Shown here piece after piece: positions 1 to 8,648 of a stretch of DNA of 64,000 nt (position 1 is the first letter of the stretch; each line of letters starts with the position of its first letter). The DNA comes from CAZHFW01 sp964531675. Its GTDB lineage: Bacteria; Planctomycetota; Phycisphaerae; Phycisphaerales; UBA1924. The DNA lies in NCBI GenBank assembly GCA_964531675.1, contig CAZHFW010000005.1, positions 62,001 through 126,000 of the forward strand. The letters run 5' to 3'. The notes below the pieces were generated by a model. It was not told the origin of the DNA and made no database searches. It was given only the letters and a program-made list of their open reading frames with translations. Both the position numbers and the translations under genes were made by a program.

Positions 1-1
1 G

Positions 2-634
2 AAGACGGACCTGGCGGCGGTGGAGACCGAGCTCGCCTCCGCGCCCGAGCGGCAGAAGCGCCTGGAGAAGGCGCTGGCGCGCATCAATCCCGCCGACGCG
101 CCCAAGTACGAGTTCGTGCTCTTTGACTGTCCGCCTTCGCTCGGCCTGCTCACGCTCAACGGGCTCGCGGCGGCCCGCGAGGTGCTCATCCCGATGCAGG
201 CGCACTTCCTGGCGCTGCAAGGCGTGGGGAAGCTCCTGGAGACTGTTCAGCTGGTGGCCAAGGCGGTGAATCCGAAGCTCAAGGTTTCTGGCGTGGTGCT
301 CTGCATGCACGACGCAAGCAGCTCGCACAGCAAGGAAGTCGTGGCGGATCTGGACCAGTTCTTCGACCAGCAGAGGCAGCTCGAAGTGCCCTGGAAGAAG
401 GCACGCGTGTACCGCCCCGCGGTCCGCCGGAACATCAAGCTGGCCGAGTCGCCGAGCTTCGGGCAGACGATCTTCGATTACGCGCCGCACGCGCCGGGCG
501 CGGACGACTACCGCCAGCTCGCCGAGTCGATGCTCAAGGAGTGGGACCTGATGCTCTCCAAGCGTGGGGAGCTCGAGGCCAAGCCTGAGACGCCGATCGT
601 GGAGATCCCGGCGAGCGCCCGGGTTGCGACGTGA
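2..634 (+). CDS. ParA/Soj-family ATPase, C-terminal part (5' end outside window)
   Basis: This is the carboxy-terminal 210 codons or so of a ParA/MinD-type P-loop ATPase, the family that segregates chromosomes or plasmids or positions cellular cargo. The frame is open from base 2, so the start and the Walker A loop lie upstream of the window. The Walker B strand is visible as VLFDCPPSLG, followed by LTLNGLAAA and a VLIPMQ strand, which is the usual ParA order. The segment RRNIKLAESPSFGQTI is the conserved late motif of chromosomal Soj proteins. The extreme C-terminus (after about residue 185 of the visible part) is charged and not conserved. The stop codon overlaps the GTG start of the VanZ-like gene (GTGA), so the two are probably co-translated. 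Whether a parB partner lies upstream cannot be seen here. Confidence 0.9.
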   Translation, partial: KTDLAAVETELASAPERQKRLEKALARINPADAPKYEFVLFDCPPSLGLLTLNGLAAAREVLIPMQAHFLALQGVGKLLETVQLVAKAVNPKLKVSGVVLCMHDASSSHSKEVVADLDQFFDQQRQLEVPWKKARVYRPAVRRNIKLAESPSFGQTIFDYAPHAPGADDYRQLAESMLKEWDLMLSKRGELEAKPETPIVEIPASARVAT

Positions 635-1032
635 AGCTCCTTTCGAAGGTCGGTGGGCGGGAGGCGTGGTTCGTCTTTGGCCTCTACGCCGGCTTCATGT
701 TCATGATGACGCACTGGCCTCGCCTGACCATCCCGCTGCCCGGGAGACCCGATCTCTTTGTGCACGCGACCATCTTCGGGACTTGGGGCTGCCTGCTGAT
801 CGCCTGCGGACGATTCGGTCCGGTGCTTTCGCTGCGGAACATCGGATGGTCCGGGGCCGTGGGCGTCGCGTACGCGGGCGTTGATGAGTTGTTGCAGGCG
901 ATTCCGTTCCTGCGCCGGACCGCGGCGTGGGACGACTGGGCGTGCGATGTGTTCGGCATCACCCTGGCGTGCGTGATCGCTCTGGTGATTCGGGCCAGAA
1001 TCGGGCGAACCCGGACCGACCTGACCGGGTAA
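631..1032 (+). CDS. VanZ-like small membrane protein
   Basis: A 133-residue protein with about four hydrophobic segments (near residues 10-28, 42-60, 68-85 and 108-124). The pattern DELLQAIPFLRR followed by a D-containing stretch and a glycine-rich last helix matches the VanZ family (DExxQ, then R, D, G positions). VanZ-like proteins are membrane proteins of poorly defined function, one member giving low-level teicoplanin resistance; a resistance role here would be speculation. The GTG start overlaps the parA stop by four bases, which fixes it. The next gene begins 12 bases after the stop, so parA, this gene and the antiporter may form one transcript. Confidence 0.75.
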   Translation: MKLLSKVGGREAWFVFGLYAGFMFMMTHWPRLTIPLPGRPDLFVHATIFGTWGCLLIACGRFGPVLSLRNIGWSGAVGVAYAGVDELLQAIPFLRRTAAWDDWACDVFGITLACVIALVIRARIGRTRTDLTG

Positions 1033-1043
1033 TCTTAGGTCAC

Positions 1044-2615
1044 ATGCTGATCCCCGAGATCCCAGACCAAGAGAAGCCAGCCCTCGAAAAGGCAGCCCAT
1101 GAGAAATCGGGCCACGCGAGCTCGCAGGACGCCAGGCAGGATGACCAGCGTCCGGGTGGGGCGAGTCATGATCATCACGGGCCGTGGTGGAAGGACCTCC
1201 TGCGCTGGATCATCGCGGCGGCGATCGGCGCGGCGGCGGGCGCGCTGGCGACGAAGCTGATCGTGCCTGAGCTGCACGATGTCCGCGGGCACATGGTCGG
1301 CACCATTCCCCCGGTGCTGGTGGCGCCGTTTGCGCTGCTCCTGGCCTGCGTGGCCCTGATGCCTTTCATCAACGCGAAGTGGTGGCACCACCACTACCCG
1401 GAGGTCTCGCTCTTCCTGGGCGGGATGGTCGCGTCGTACTTCCTGGTCGGATACGCCCAGCCCATGTATCCGAACGGCAAGAGCTATGGGCTCTACTCGA
1501 TGCACCACGCGGCCATGGAGTTCTACTCCTTCCTGGCGCTGGTGGGCGGGCTGTACGTGGTGTCGGGTTCGATCGTGGTCGAGCTGCGAGGTCGCGGACG
1601 GCCGGTCCTCAATACGGCGCTGCTCTTTGCGGGCGCGGTCCTGGCCAACTTTGTGGGCACGACGGGCGCCTCGGTGCTGCTGATCAGGCCCTTCATGCGG
1701 ATCAATCACGGCAGGCTCAAGCCGCTCCACATCGTGTTCTTCATCTTCATCGTGTCCAACTGCGGCGGGTGCCTGACGCCGATCGGCGATCCGCCTCTGT
1801 ACCTGGGCTTCCTGAAGGGCGTGCCCTTCTTCTGGACGCTTGAGCACCTCTGGCAGAGCTGGCTGCTCGTGAACGGACTGCTCCTGGCGGCGTTCTTTGC
1901 GTGCGACACCGCGATCGAGCGGAAGCTCGTGAAGACGGGGGAGATCAAGGACGTGCAGGAGCATCCGCTGCACCTGCGTGTGCACGGCGTGGTGGGCATG
2001 TGCTGCCTGGCCCTGATGATCGCGGGGGTGTTCATCGACCCGCTGCTGGCGCCCCGCATCGGCCTGGAGCACTTCCCCGCGGGGGCGACGTTCCAGCTTT
2101 TGGTCGCGATCGTGGCGTACGTCTTCGCGCCGTCGTACGCGCACCAGGCCAACGAGTTCAACTTCGCGCCGGTGAAGGAGGTCGGGCTGCTGTTCGCGGG
2201 GATCTTCGCGACGATGGTGCCCGCGCTGGGGTTCCTGGCGGCCAACGGGACCAAGCTCGGTCTGACCAGCGCGTCGGCCTACTACTGGGGAACCGGCACG
2301 CTCTCGGCGATGCTCGACAACGCCCCGACGTACCTGAACTTCCTGCAGATCGCCTTCGGCGAGCGGGAGATGAACCGCCAGACGATCCGCGAGTTCGTCG
2401 CCACCGAGAGCGGCGTGCTCATGCTCGACGCGATCTCAACGGGCGCGGTCTTCTTCGGCGCGATGACGTACATCGGCAACGGGCCGAACTTCATGGTGAA
2501 GGCGATCGTGGAGCACCGCGGCGTGAAGATGCCGAGTTTCTTCGGATACCTCGGGCTGGCGTGCGCGATCCTGCTCCCGGTGCTTGTGCTGCACTGGGTG
2601 ATCAGGCTGGCCTGA
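1044..2615 (+). CDS. Sodium:proton antiporter of the CitMHS/NhaD-like superfamily
   Basis: A 523-residue integral membrane protein with about 12 hydrophobic segments. The ATG at 1044 is chosen because the in-frame extension upstream overlaps the VanZ-like gene. The hallmarks of the family are SNCGGCLTPIGDPPLYLGFL in the middle and LSAMLDNAPTYLNFL near the end; these resemble the paired re-entrant motifs of NhaD and related ion-transporter superfamily members. The N-terminal about 45 residues are charged and contain a histidine-rich patch (SHDHHGPWW) just before the first membrane segment. By family knowledge it exchanges Na+ for H+ or carries a carboxylate; the substrate cannot be read from the sequence. 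It is the last gene of the forward run starting at parA. Confidence 0.8.
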   Translation: MLIPEIPDQEKPALEKAAHEKSGHASSQDARQDDQRPGGASHDHHGPWWKDLLRWIIAAAIGAAAGALATKLIVPELHDVRGHMVGTIPPVLVAPFALLLACVALMPFINAKWWHHHYPEVSLFLGGMVASYFLVGYAQPMYPNGKSYGLYSMHHAAMEFYSFLALVGGLYVVSGSIVVELRGRGRPVLNTALLFAGAVLANFVGTTGASVLLIRPFMRINHGRLKPLHIVFFIFIVSNCGGCLTPIGDPPLYLGFLKGVPFFWTLEHLWQSWLLVNGLLLAAFFACDTAIERKLVKTGEIKDVQEHPLHLRVHGVVGMCCLALMIAGVFIDPLLAPRIGLEHFPAGATFQLLVAIVAYVFAPSYAHQANEFNFAPVKEVGLLFAGIFATMVPALGFLAANGTKLGLTSASAYYWGTGTLSAMLDNAPTYLNFLQIAFGEREMNRQTIREFVATESGVLMLDAISTGAVFFGAMTYIGNGPNFMVKAIVEHRGVKMPSFFGYLGLACAILLPVLVLHWVIRLA

Positions 2616-2618
2616 GCG

Positions 2619-3023
2619 TCACTTGGTCTTGACTTCGGGCGCCTTGCGGAGCGTCAGATCGATGCGGCGGGCCTCGGCCGGCGGCACGTTGATGACGTTG
2701 TGCAGGCTGCCGTAGGTCGTGCCCGCTGCGAGTTCTTCCCAGCGCATGATGTCCGGGTTGTTCGGATCGGGCGAGCCGGGCTTCTTGTAGAAGCGGATGG
2801 TGAGCTGACGCGCGACCGGGACTTCGTAGCTCCAGACGGTCTCGCCGGTGCGGGTGTCGATCAGGGACACGGTCTTGGGCGTGTGGGCGTCGGAGATGTA
2901 CGTGTAGGTGTCCGCGGACTGGCCCGAGCCGCCCTGCTTGTAGGGGTTGCATCCGGTCATCGGGAGCGCGGCCACGGAGGCCAGTGCGAGGGCGAGGATC
3001 GTGCGGCGGGCGCGGGTCTGCAT
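2619..3023 (-). CDS. Small predicted lipoprotein, unknown function
   Basis: A 134-residue protein with a typical lipoprotein signal peptide ending in the lipobox LPMTGC at about residues 20-25, so it is expected to be exported and lipid-anchored. The mature part includes SLIDTRTGETVWSYEVPVARQ, a short beta-rich stretch reminiscent of one PQQ-type blade, then a segment ending in DLTLRKAPEVKTK. I do not recognise a named family. It converges with the antiporter gene with only three bases between the stop codons. Confidence 0.7.
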   Translation of the reverse strand: MQTRARRTILALALASVAALPMTGCNPYKQGGSGQSADTYTYISDAHTPKTVSLIDTRTGETVWSYEVPVARQLTIRFYKKPGSPDPNNPDIMRWEELAAGTTYGSLHNVINVPPAEARRIDLTLRKAPEVKTK

Positions 3024-3169
3024 CGGAATCTCCAGCTCGAGGCGGCCTTGTTATCGGACGATGGGTCCGGGCCGGTACAAGAGTATCGGCCCGAAGGCGG
3101 GGTTGTTCGCAGCATCCGATCGCAAACCCGACGTCGGGCGTCGATCCGGGCCCGGGCTAAGGTTGGGGC

Positions 3170-3670
3170 ATGTTCAGGATCGGTCACGGGTACGACCTGC
3201 ACCGCCTCGAACCCTTCCCTCCGGAGGGCAAGGGCCGTCCGCTGGTGATCGGCGGTCTGAAGTTCCAGCACGACCGGGGCGTGGTGGCCCATTCCGATGG
3301 GGATGCGCTCTTTCACGCGATCACCGACGCGATCCTGGGGGCGATGGCCGGCCCGGACATCGGGACGCTCTTCCCCGACACCGACCCGAGGCACGAAGCG
3401 CAGGACTCGGCGGTCTTCCTGGCCGAAGCGGTCCGGCGGGTCCGCGAGGCGCACTGGACGATCGAAAATCTGGACGCGACGGTGATCCTGGAGCGGCCCA
3501 AGATCGGGCCGGTGCGGGATCAGATGCGGGCGAACATCGCGCGTGTCATGGGCATCGAACTCGAGCGGGTGAACGTAAAGGGCAAGACCCACGAGAAGGT
3601 AGATGCCGTGGGTGAAGGCCGTGCGATCGAGGTGCACGTGGTGGCGCTCCTGCGCTACGCGGGGCCGTGA
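3170..3670 (+). CDS. ispF: 2-C-methyl-D-erythritol 2,4-cyclodiphosphate synthase
   Basis: Catalyses formation of 2-C-methyl-D-erythritol 2,4-cyclodiphosphate in the non-mevalonate isoprenoid pathway; a cytosolic homotrimer binding zinc and a divalent cation. The 166-residue length is normal for the family. The N-terminal RIGHGYDLHRL supplies the Asp and His metal ligands (DxH). GVVAHSDGDALFHAITDAILGA is the second conserved block, and the C-terminal block around VKGKTHEKVDAVGEGRAIEVH corresponds to the conserved K-x-T-x-E region. The gene stands alone: a reverse lipoprotein gene lies upstream and a convergent SDR gene downstream. No ispD is visible in the window. Confidence 0.97.
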   Translation: MFRIGHGYDLHRLEPFPPEGKGRPLVIGGLKFQHDRGVVAHSDGDALFHAITDAILGAMAGPDIGTLFPDTDPRHEAQDSAVFLAEAVRRVREAHWTIENLDATVILERPKIGPVRDQMRANIARVMGIELERVNVKGKTHEKVDAVGEGRAIEVHVVALLRYAGP

Positions 3671-3697
3671 GTCGAAGCGACGGTCTTCGTGGGTCGC

Positions 3698-4528
3698 TCA
3701 GCGGGGGTTCTCACCCGCCTGCTTGCGGCGCTTGGCGATCATCCGGCCGAGAACGCGGTCGGTGATGTGCGGCGCCAGGACCGTCAGCCCGAGCAGCGTC
3801 CGCATGCGAGCGCTGGTCCAGACTTCACCGACGGGCTTGCGGAGGCAACGGACGATCGCGTCGGCGACCACCGCCGGGGGTTGCAGCATCGCGTCGGGGG
3901 TTCCGATGCTCAGGCGGGCGTCCTTGCTGCGCTCATTGGACTTCTCGAAGAACTCCGTGCGCGTGCCGATCGGATGAACGCTCGACACGTGGATGTTGAG
4001 CGGGCTGAGTTCGTGTCGCATGGCGCGGGCGAAGTGGTCCTGGGCGGCCTTGGTCGCCGAGTACGCGGCGTAGTACGGCATGCCGATCTTGGAGAGGCAG
4101 CTCGAGCACATCAGGATGTGACCCTGACCCGCAGCCTTCATGCGCTCCAGGGCGGGGCGGATCGTGTTCATCGTGCCCCAGAAGTTGGTTTCGAAGATGG
4201 CGCGGAGCTGGTCGTCGGAGGTGTCGTCGACCGCAGCCTCGAAGCCATAGCCCGCGTTGGCGAAGACCGCGTAGATGCTCCCGAAGGCCCGCACGGTCTG
4301 GTCCACCAGATCGGCGCAGGCGACCGGATCGTCCACGTCGCAGCGCACCGCGATGGCCTTGCCGCCGGCGGCCTTGATCTGCGCCACGACCTCGTGGAGC
4401 TTGTCCTCGCGGCGTGCTGCGATGGCGACGGGCATGCCCGCCTTGGCGCACGCGAGGGCCGCGGAGAGACCGATGCCGCTGGAGGCGCCGGTGATGGCGA
4501 TGGGCTTACCAGCCAGTTCGATGGGCAT
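3698..4528 (-). CDS. Short-chain dehydrogenase/reductase (SDR)
   Basis: A 276-residue classical SDR, an NAD(P)-dependent oxidoreductase of unknown substrate. The ATG at 4528 is chosen because the Rossmann fold starts immediately (PIAITGASSGIG, the TGxxxGxG cofactor loop at about residues 9-20). The structural NAG motif appears as FANAGYG, and the catalytic residues as a serine in LMCSSCLSK plus YSATK (YxxxK). RCDVDD after strand 3 and an arginine pair in the AARRED loop are compatible with NADP(H) preference, though this is inference. The frame remains open far upstream, but that extension is an antisense-type artefact running into murJ. It lies 16 bases downstream of a small lipoprotein gene on the same strand. 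Confidence 0.9.
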   Translation of the reverse strand: MPIELAGKPIAITGASSGIGLSAALACAKAGMPVAIAARREDKLHEVVAQIKAAGGKAIAVRCDVDDPVACADLVDQTVRAFGSIYAVFANAGYGFEAAVDDTSDDQLRAIFETNFWGTMNTIRPALERMKAAGQGHILMCSSCLSKIGMPYYAAYSATKAAQDHFARAMRHELSPLNIHVSSVHPIGTRTEFFEKSNERSKDARLSIGTPDAMLQPPAVVADAIVRCLRKPVGEVWTSARMRTLLGLTVLAPHITDRVLGRMIAKRRKQAGENPR

Positions 4529-4544
4529 GCGTGTCCCCGGAAGT

Positions 4545-4739
4545 TCAGCGTTCGCGAGCGGCGCCTTGCCCCTCGACGGAGCCCTTGCTCGTGTCATGCG
4601 CGCCCGCGGCACGCAGGTCATCACCCAGCTCGTCGAGCGAGCTGCAACCCGCCAGACTCGCCAGCACGACCGCGACGATGCCCAGCGCCAGGACGCACGA
4701 GGCTCGACGGCGCAGAAGGCGATGTGGTGCGGGTTGCAT
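4545..4739 (-). CDS. Very small predicted lipoprotein
   Basis: A 64-residue protein. An arginine-rich n-region (RLLRRR) and a hydrophobic core lead to the lipobox SLAGC, with the acylated cysteine at residue 32; the mature peptide is only about 33 residues and strongly charged (DELGDDLRAAG). It resembles entericidin-type small lipoproteins in size and layout, but I see no sequence basis for a toxin or antidote role. It is situated between murJ and the SDR gene on the same strand, so it may be the middle gene of a three-gene operon. Confidence 0.6.
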   Translation of the reverse strand: MQPAPHRLLRRRASCVLALGIVAVVLASLAGCSSLDELGDDLRAAGAHDTSKGSVEGQGAARER

Positions 4740-4821
4740 TGAGGCCCTCCCTGAGAAACATGACGCTCGCGGTCCGTGCAGCGCTGGGAAGATGCTACGC
4801 CTCGGACCAGTCGAAGGATCG

Positions 4822-6495
4822 TCAGGGATCCATGGCCGCTTCGACGGTCTTGACGCCCTTGGGACGCCTTGCGAGCAGCCAGGGGAGTTCGGGGACGCGG
4901 AGGAGCTTGGCGAGGAGCAGGAACGATCCGCCTCCGACGAGGGTGCAGGTCGCAAGGCGGACGACGTGCTTGGTGTAGTGCGTGGGCGCGGGCGCGAATC
5001 GCTCCACGAGGACGACGGCGCCGGCCATGAGCGCGGTGATCAACGCGACGCGGACGAAGCCACCGAGCACGGACGCGTCGATGGGCGGCGCCGGCAGTTT
5101 CCGGCGGAGCATCGTTGTCAGAACGACGCACTGGATGATCGCGGAAATGCTGGTGGCCCAGGCCAGCCCCGCTTCGCGGAGCGACCAGATCAGGGTGAGG
5201 TTCAGGCCCAGGTTGATCACGACCATCGCGATCGAGATGCGCATGGGCGTGACGGTGTCGCCCTTGGCGTAGAACGCGCGGGTGAGAACGTGGTTGAGCG
5301 AGTAGGCCCAGATCGCCAGTGCAAAGCCACGGAGCGCGGAGGCAGCCCGCTCGACATCGGAGGCGGAGAACGAGCCCTTCCCGCCGCCGGAGAAGAACGA
5401 GGCGATGAGATCCTGGCTCACGAGCATGAGCCCGACGGTCGCGGGGAGGCCGATGAAGAACGAAAGACGCAGGCCTCTCCTGAGGGTCGCTTCGAACTGA
5501 GTCGGGTCGTCGGCGTCGCGCGAGAGCAGCGGGAAGATCGCGGTCGCGACCGCGATGCCAAAGACGCCCAGGGGGAACTGGTAAGGCCTCTGGGCGCTGG
5601 CGAGGATCGCGTTGCTGGCGGGATCAAGCGGATACGCGTGCCCGAGCATCGTGGGGCCGACCCAGTTGGGCCACATCGCGATCAGGGTGTCCAGGAAGGT
5701 GTTGATCTGCAGCGTGCCGAGGCCGATGAGCACGGGCAGGAAGCGCTTGAACATGCGCACCGCCGGCTCGCGCACACCGGAGAAGTCCCGCGGCCAGCGG
5801 ACGTGGCCCCGCAGGAGCCGCGCAAACCAGAGGCACTGCGTGATGCCCGAGAGCACCGTCGCCAGACCGATCGCGACCGCTGCATCAAAGTCGCCCGCGC
5901 GGCCGGTGAGCATGTGAAAGCCCGCGACCGCGACGATGAAGGCGTTGAGCGTGAGCGGGCCGGAGGCTGCGGGGCCGAACTTGCCGTGGACCTGCAGCAT
6001 GCCGCTGAGGATCGCCGCGGCGCAGATCAGGGGCATGAACGGCAGCATGACCATGACCAGCGTGAGCGACACGACGCGCTCGGGATCGGCGGGCGCGACC
6101 CACAACACGATGAGCAGCGCGATCTCGATGAGCACCATCAGCGCCGACGTCGCGGCCAGGAGCAGCGTGAGCGTGAGCGTCGCAAGCCTGTCCGCCATCG
6201 CGGGATCGGCCTTGCTCAGCCTGGTGTATTCGGGGATGAATGCTGCGGAGAGAGCACCCTCGCCAAAGAGCCTCCGAAACAGATTGGGGGTCTGGAAGCC
6301 CGCCTGAAACGCCGAGCCCAAAGCGGTCGCGCCGAAGAGCCGCATGACCAGGATGTCGCGGAGGAGGCCGCCCAGGCGCGAGAGCAGCGTCATCCCCCCC
6401 ACCACCCGGACCGCCGCGGCCAGGGCGGCATGCGAGTGATGCCCGGCCCGCGGCGCGGGCGCATCAGAAGGCGGGTTGGAGCCTTGGGAAGCCAT
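4822..6495 (-). CDS. murJ: Lipid II flippase MurJ (MviN)
   Basis: A 557-residue polytopic membrane protein of the MOP superfamily that moves lipid II across the cytoplasmic membrane for peptidoglycan synthesis. The conserved N-terminal signature is clear: SRLGGLLRDILVMRLFGAT and NLFRRLFGEGALSAAFIPEY. Arg in RDILV and the RRLFGEGA loop correspond to the charged residues lining the central cavity in characterised MurJ. About 14 hydrophobic segments follow, as expected. I chose the ATG at 6495, giving a short disordered leader with PSDAPAPRAG before the first helix; an in-frame ATG 27 codons upstream lies in poorly conserved sequence. Presence of MurJ supports a peptidoglycan-containing planctomycete. 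Confidence 0.95.
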   Translation of the reverse strand: MASQGSNPPSDAPAPRAGHHSHAALAAAVRVVGGMTLLSRLGGLLRDILVMRLFGATALGSAFQAGFQTPNLFRRLFGEGALSAAFIPEYTRLSKADPAMADRLATLTLTLLLAATSALMVLIEIALLIVLWVAPADPERVVSLTLVMVMLPFMPLICAAAILSGMLQVHGKFGPAASGPLTLNAFIVAVAGFHMLTGRAGDFDAAVAIGLATVLSGITQCLWFARLLRGHVRWPRDFSGVREPAVRMFKRFLPVLIGLGTLQINTFLDTLIAMWPNWVGPTMLGHAYPLDPASNAILASAQRPYQFPLGVFGIAVATAIFPLLSRDADDPTQFEATLRRGLRLSFFIGLPATVGLMLVSQDLIASFFSGGGKGSFSASDVERAASALRGFALAIWAYSLNHVLTRAFYAKGDTVTPMRISIAMVVINLGLNLTLIWSLREAGLAWATSISAIIQCVVLTTMLRRKLPAPPIDASVLGGFVRVALITALMAGAVVLVERFAPAPTHYTKHVVRLATCTLVGGGSFLLLAKLLRVPELPWLLARRPKGVKTVEAAMDP

Positions 6496-6666
6496 CCGTG
6501 GCGGGGAGAGCGTATCGGCCGGAGGGGTCACCAAAGCCTGTCGGCAGGGCCGGGGAAATCCCTTTACAAAATCCAAACCAAGCGGCCGGAAGCGGGGCGA
6601 AAGTGGACGATCCGCGAGAGCCAGATATAGTCATCCCTGCGTCATCCGGGACGGCCCGGCGCGATT

Positions 6667-6739
<73 letters not shown>

Positions 6740-6746
6740 CTTGTAG

Positions 6747-6778
6747 AACGGCCCAGGGAGCTTCCCAGGGCCGTTTTT
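6747..6778 (+). terminator. Rho-independent terminator after tRNA-Lys
   Basis: AACGGCCC pairs with GGGCCGTT around an inner GGGA/TCCC pairing, and the 3' arm runs straight into a T run. It lies eight bases after the tRNA end. Confidence 0.85.
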
Positions 6779-6790
6779 CGTTGGGAACCA

Positions 6791-6808
6791 TCAGCCCCGT
6801 GCGGCTGA
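6791..6808 (-). terminator. Possible terminator hairpin after rtcR
   Basis: A six-pair hairpin (TCAGCC/GGCTGA) sits about 20 bases beyond the rtcR stop codon. There is no long T run on the reverse strand, so it may only stabilise the 3' end. Confidence 0.35.
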
Positions 6809-6828
6809 CGGAGACCTGACTCCCGGCT

Positions 6829-8487
6829 TCAACCGAGGTCCACACCTCGACCATCCCCGGCCGAGCGCCGGATGGACGCCCACGTCAGCCCGAACCTCGC
6901 GAGGTACTTGCGCAGCCTGTCCGCGTCGTTCACGCTGGTGCGTTTGGCGCGCGATGCTGCGAACAGCACGCGGCCCGCGTCCGAAAGCGACCGGCTCCGA
7001 GCACAGATGCGGACGACTTCTTCGAGCTGGACGCGATCGAAGCGGTCGAGTTCCTGGAGCTGCGCCGCGGACATGACCCGAGACAAAGCTCCATTTGCTC
7101 CATGACGACCGAGCGCATCGCCCACGTCGTCGGAAGCCTGGTCTGATGAACGCCACGCGGCGTCGAGCCTGGCGATCTCCTGATCAACGGTGCGCTGATC
7201 GATCCGGCCCGCGGGCGCGAGCGTCGCCATGCGGGTTGCAGATGCCGCCAGATCGCGGAAGTTGGCGCGCCACTGCGCCTGCAATGAAGTCGCGAACGCG
7301 AGGTAGCGCTCGCGGGCTTCGGTGCTGAAGCGTGCCAGGCCTCTTCCCCGGCTGGCGATGCGTTCGAGTTCATAGTCGAGGTTGGGCTCGATGTCCTCGG
7401 GACGCTCGCGCAGGCCCGGGAGGTTGAAGGTCCACAGGTTGATGCGGGCCAGCAGGTCTTCGCGGAAGAGTCCCTCGGCGACGCGGAGGCGCAGGTCGCG
7501 GTTGGTGCCGCAGATCAGCTGGAAGCGGCTCTCGACTTCCGTGTCCGCGCCGAGGGGAAGGAAGCGATGCTCCTCCAGGGCGCGCAAGAGCATGGCCTGT
7601 TCGTCGAGGCCAAGCTCGCCGATTTCGTCCAGGAAAAGCACGCCTTTGTCCGCGGAACGCAGCAGCCCGGGGCGATCGGCTGCGGCGCCGGTGAACGCGC
7701 CCTTGCGGTGCCCGAAGAGGGTGGACATCGCGGTATCGCCCCGCAGCGTGGCGCAGTTCACTTCGACGAAGGGCCCCTCGGCGAGCCTGGTGTGATGCTT
7801 GAGCTCGTACACCCGGCGCGCGAGCTGGCTCTTGCCGGCACCGGTGGGCCCGGTGAGCAGGATCGGCTCGGTGGTGTTGGCCGCGACGTGCTCGAGCTCC
7901 TCGATGAGACGGTTGAAGGCGGGATTGCGCGTCTGGATGCCCGACTTCAGGCCGGCGATGCGGTCCTTCTGATCGCGCTGGAAGCGGCTGGCGATCTTGT
8001 CGTATCGAGAGAGATCCAGGTCGATGATGCGGGCCTCGCCCGTGGGATCGGGCGGCCGGAACTTGGGCCCCGTCTGGATCAGGCGTCCAGGGATATGTCT
8101 GGACTCGGTCAGCAGGAACAGACAGATCTGCACCACGTGCGTGCCCGTGGTGATGTGGACGAGGTAGTCCTCCTTGTCCGTGTCGAAGGGATACGCCTTG
8201 GCAAAGTCGTGGAGCGCGGCGTACACGCCCTCGAAGTCCCAGGGGTCCTTGAGCTCGAGCGGCCAGCACTGCACCCGGGTCTCGGGCGAGACCGCACCGA
8301 TGTCCGCCACGACCTGATCGCGCAGGTCGAGAACCTTGGGCGGATGCATCAGCTCGAGGCGCGAAACCAGAAGGTCGGGCTGCTGGCACAGACCGACCGT
8401 GGGCCTCCAACGCTCCCAGCGCACCGACCCCTTCCCCACGTCGAGGGTGGTGCCCAGCATCCCGATGACCACGAGCGGTCGCGACAT
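6829..8487 (-). CDS. rtcR: RtcR, sigma-54 activator of the RNA-repair operon
   Basis: A 552-residue bacterial enhancer-binding protein. The N-terminal about 180 residues form the RtcR-type CARF sensor domain (VVIGMLGTTLD at the start; HITTGTHVVQICLFLL at 111-126), which in characterised RtcR senses an RNA-damage ligand. The AAA+ domain follows: Walker A GPTGAGKS (213-220), the sigma-54 contact loop GAFTGA (263-268) and Walker B GVLFLDEIG (282-290). A C-terminal DNA-binding segment carries a helix with DAGRVLFAAS. The ATG at 8487 gives the family N-terminus MSRPLVVIG. The gene is divergent from the rsr-rtcB-rtcA operon, and a consensus sigma-54 promoter faces that operon, so the regulatory partner is in place. 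Start choice and identity are strong; the exact ligand is unknown. Confidence 0.95.
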   Translation of the reverse strand: MSRPLVVIGMLGTTLDVGKGSVRWERWRPTVGLCQQPDLLVSRLELMHPPKVLDLRDQVVADIGAVSPETRVQCWPLELKDPWDFEGVYAALHDFAKAYPFDTDKEDYLVHITTGTHVVQICLFLLTESRHIPGRLIQTGPKFRPPDPTGEARIIDLDLSRYDKIASRFQRDQKDRIAGLKSGIQTRNPAFNRLIEELEHVAANTTEPILLTGPTGAGKSQLARRVYELKHHTRLAEGPFVEVNCATLRGDTAMSTLFGHRKGAFTGAAADRPGLLRSADKGVLFLDEIGELGLDEQAMLLRALEEHRFLPLGADTEVESRFQLICGTNRDLRLRVAEGLFREDLLARINLWTFNLPGLRERPEDIEPNLDYELERIASRGRGLARFSTEARERYLAFATSLQAQWRANFRDLAASATRMATLAPAGRIDQRTVDQEIARLDAAWRSSDQASDDVGDALGRHGANGALSRVMSAAQLQELDRFDRVQLEEVVRICARSRSLSDAGRVLFAASRAKRTSVNDADRLRKYLARFGLTWASIRRSAGDGRGVDLG

Positions 8488-8497
8488 GATCCAAGTA

Positions 8498-8521
8498 TAT
8501 CTTGATTTATCCAAAAAGATA
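8498..8521. promoter_or_regulatory. AT-rich inverted repeat, candidate RtcR upstream activating site
   Basis: TATCTT and AAGATA form a six-base inverted repeat across 8498-8521 in a conspicuously AT-rich patch of a GC-rich region, 65-90 bp upstream of the sigma-54 promoter and just before rtcR. It could be the enhancer bound by RtcR and/or the rtcR promoter. This is inference from position and symmetry only. Confidence 0.4.
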
Positions 8522-8585
8522 ATCCTAGCTCGCCAGTCCTTGGGCTCGAACGGCTCTGGCTCCTCAGGAAGGCCGTCTTGGGGTT

Positions 8586-8601
8586 TGGCACGCCCAATGC
8601 A
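8586..8601 (+). promoter_or_regulatory. Sigma-54 promoter of the rsr-Y RNA-rtcB-rtcA operon
   Basis: TGGCACGCCCAATGCA matches the sigma-54 consensus TGGCAC-N5-TTGCA, with GG at 8587-8588 and GC at 8599-8600 separated by exactly ten bases. Transcription would start near 8612, about 37 bases before the first start codon. RtcR, an obligate sigma-54 activator, is encoded divergently next door. Confidence 0.85.
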
Positions 8602-8648
8602 ATGGGTGTCTCGTCGCCGCCGTGTGGCTGGCGGATGCGAGGTGCAGG

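Noticed and set aside
4531..6630. Long forward frame opposite murJ
   Set aside because: No domain, dominated by E/R/D/G; murJ on the other strand is unambiguous.
6829..8487. CRISPR-associated function because of the CARF-type sensor domain
   Set aside because: The protein has AAA+ with GAFTGA and sits at an rtc operon, so it is RtcR. No repeat-spacer array or cas gene is in the window.
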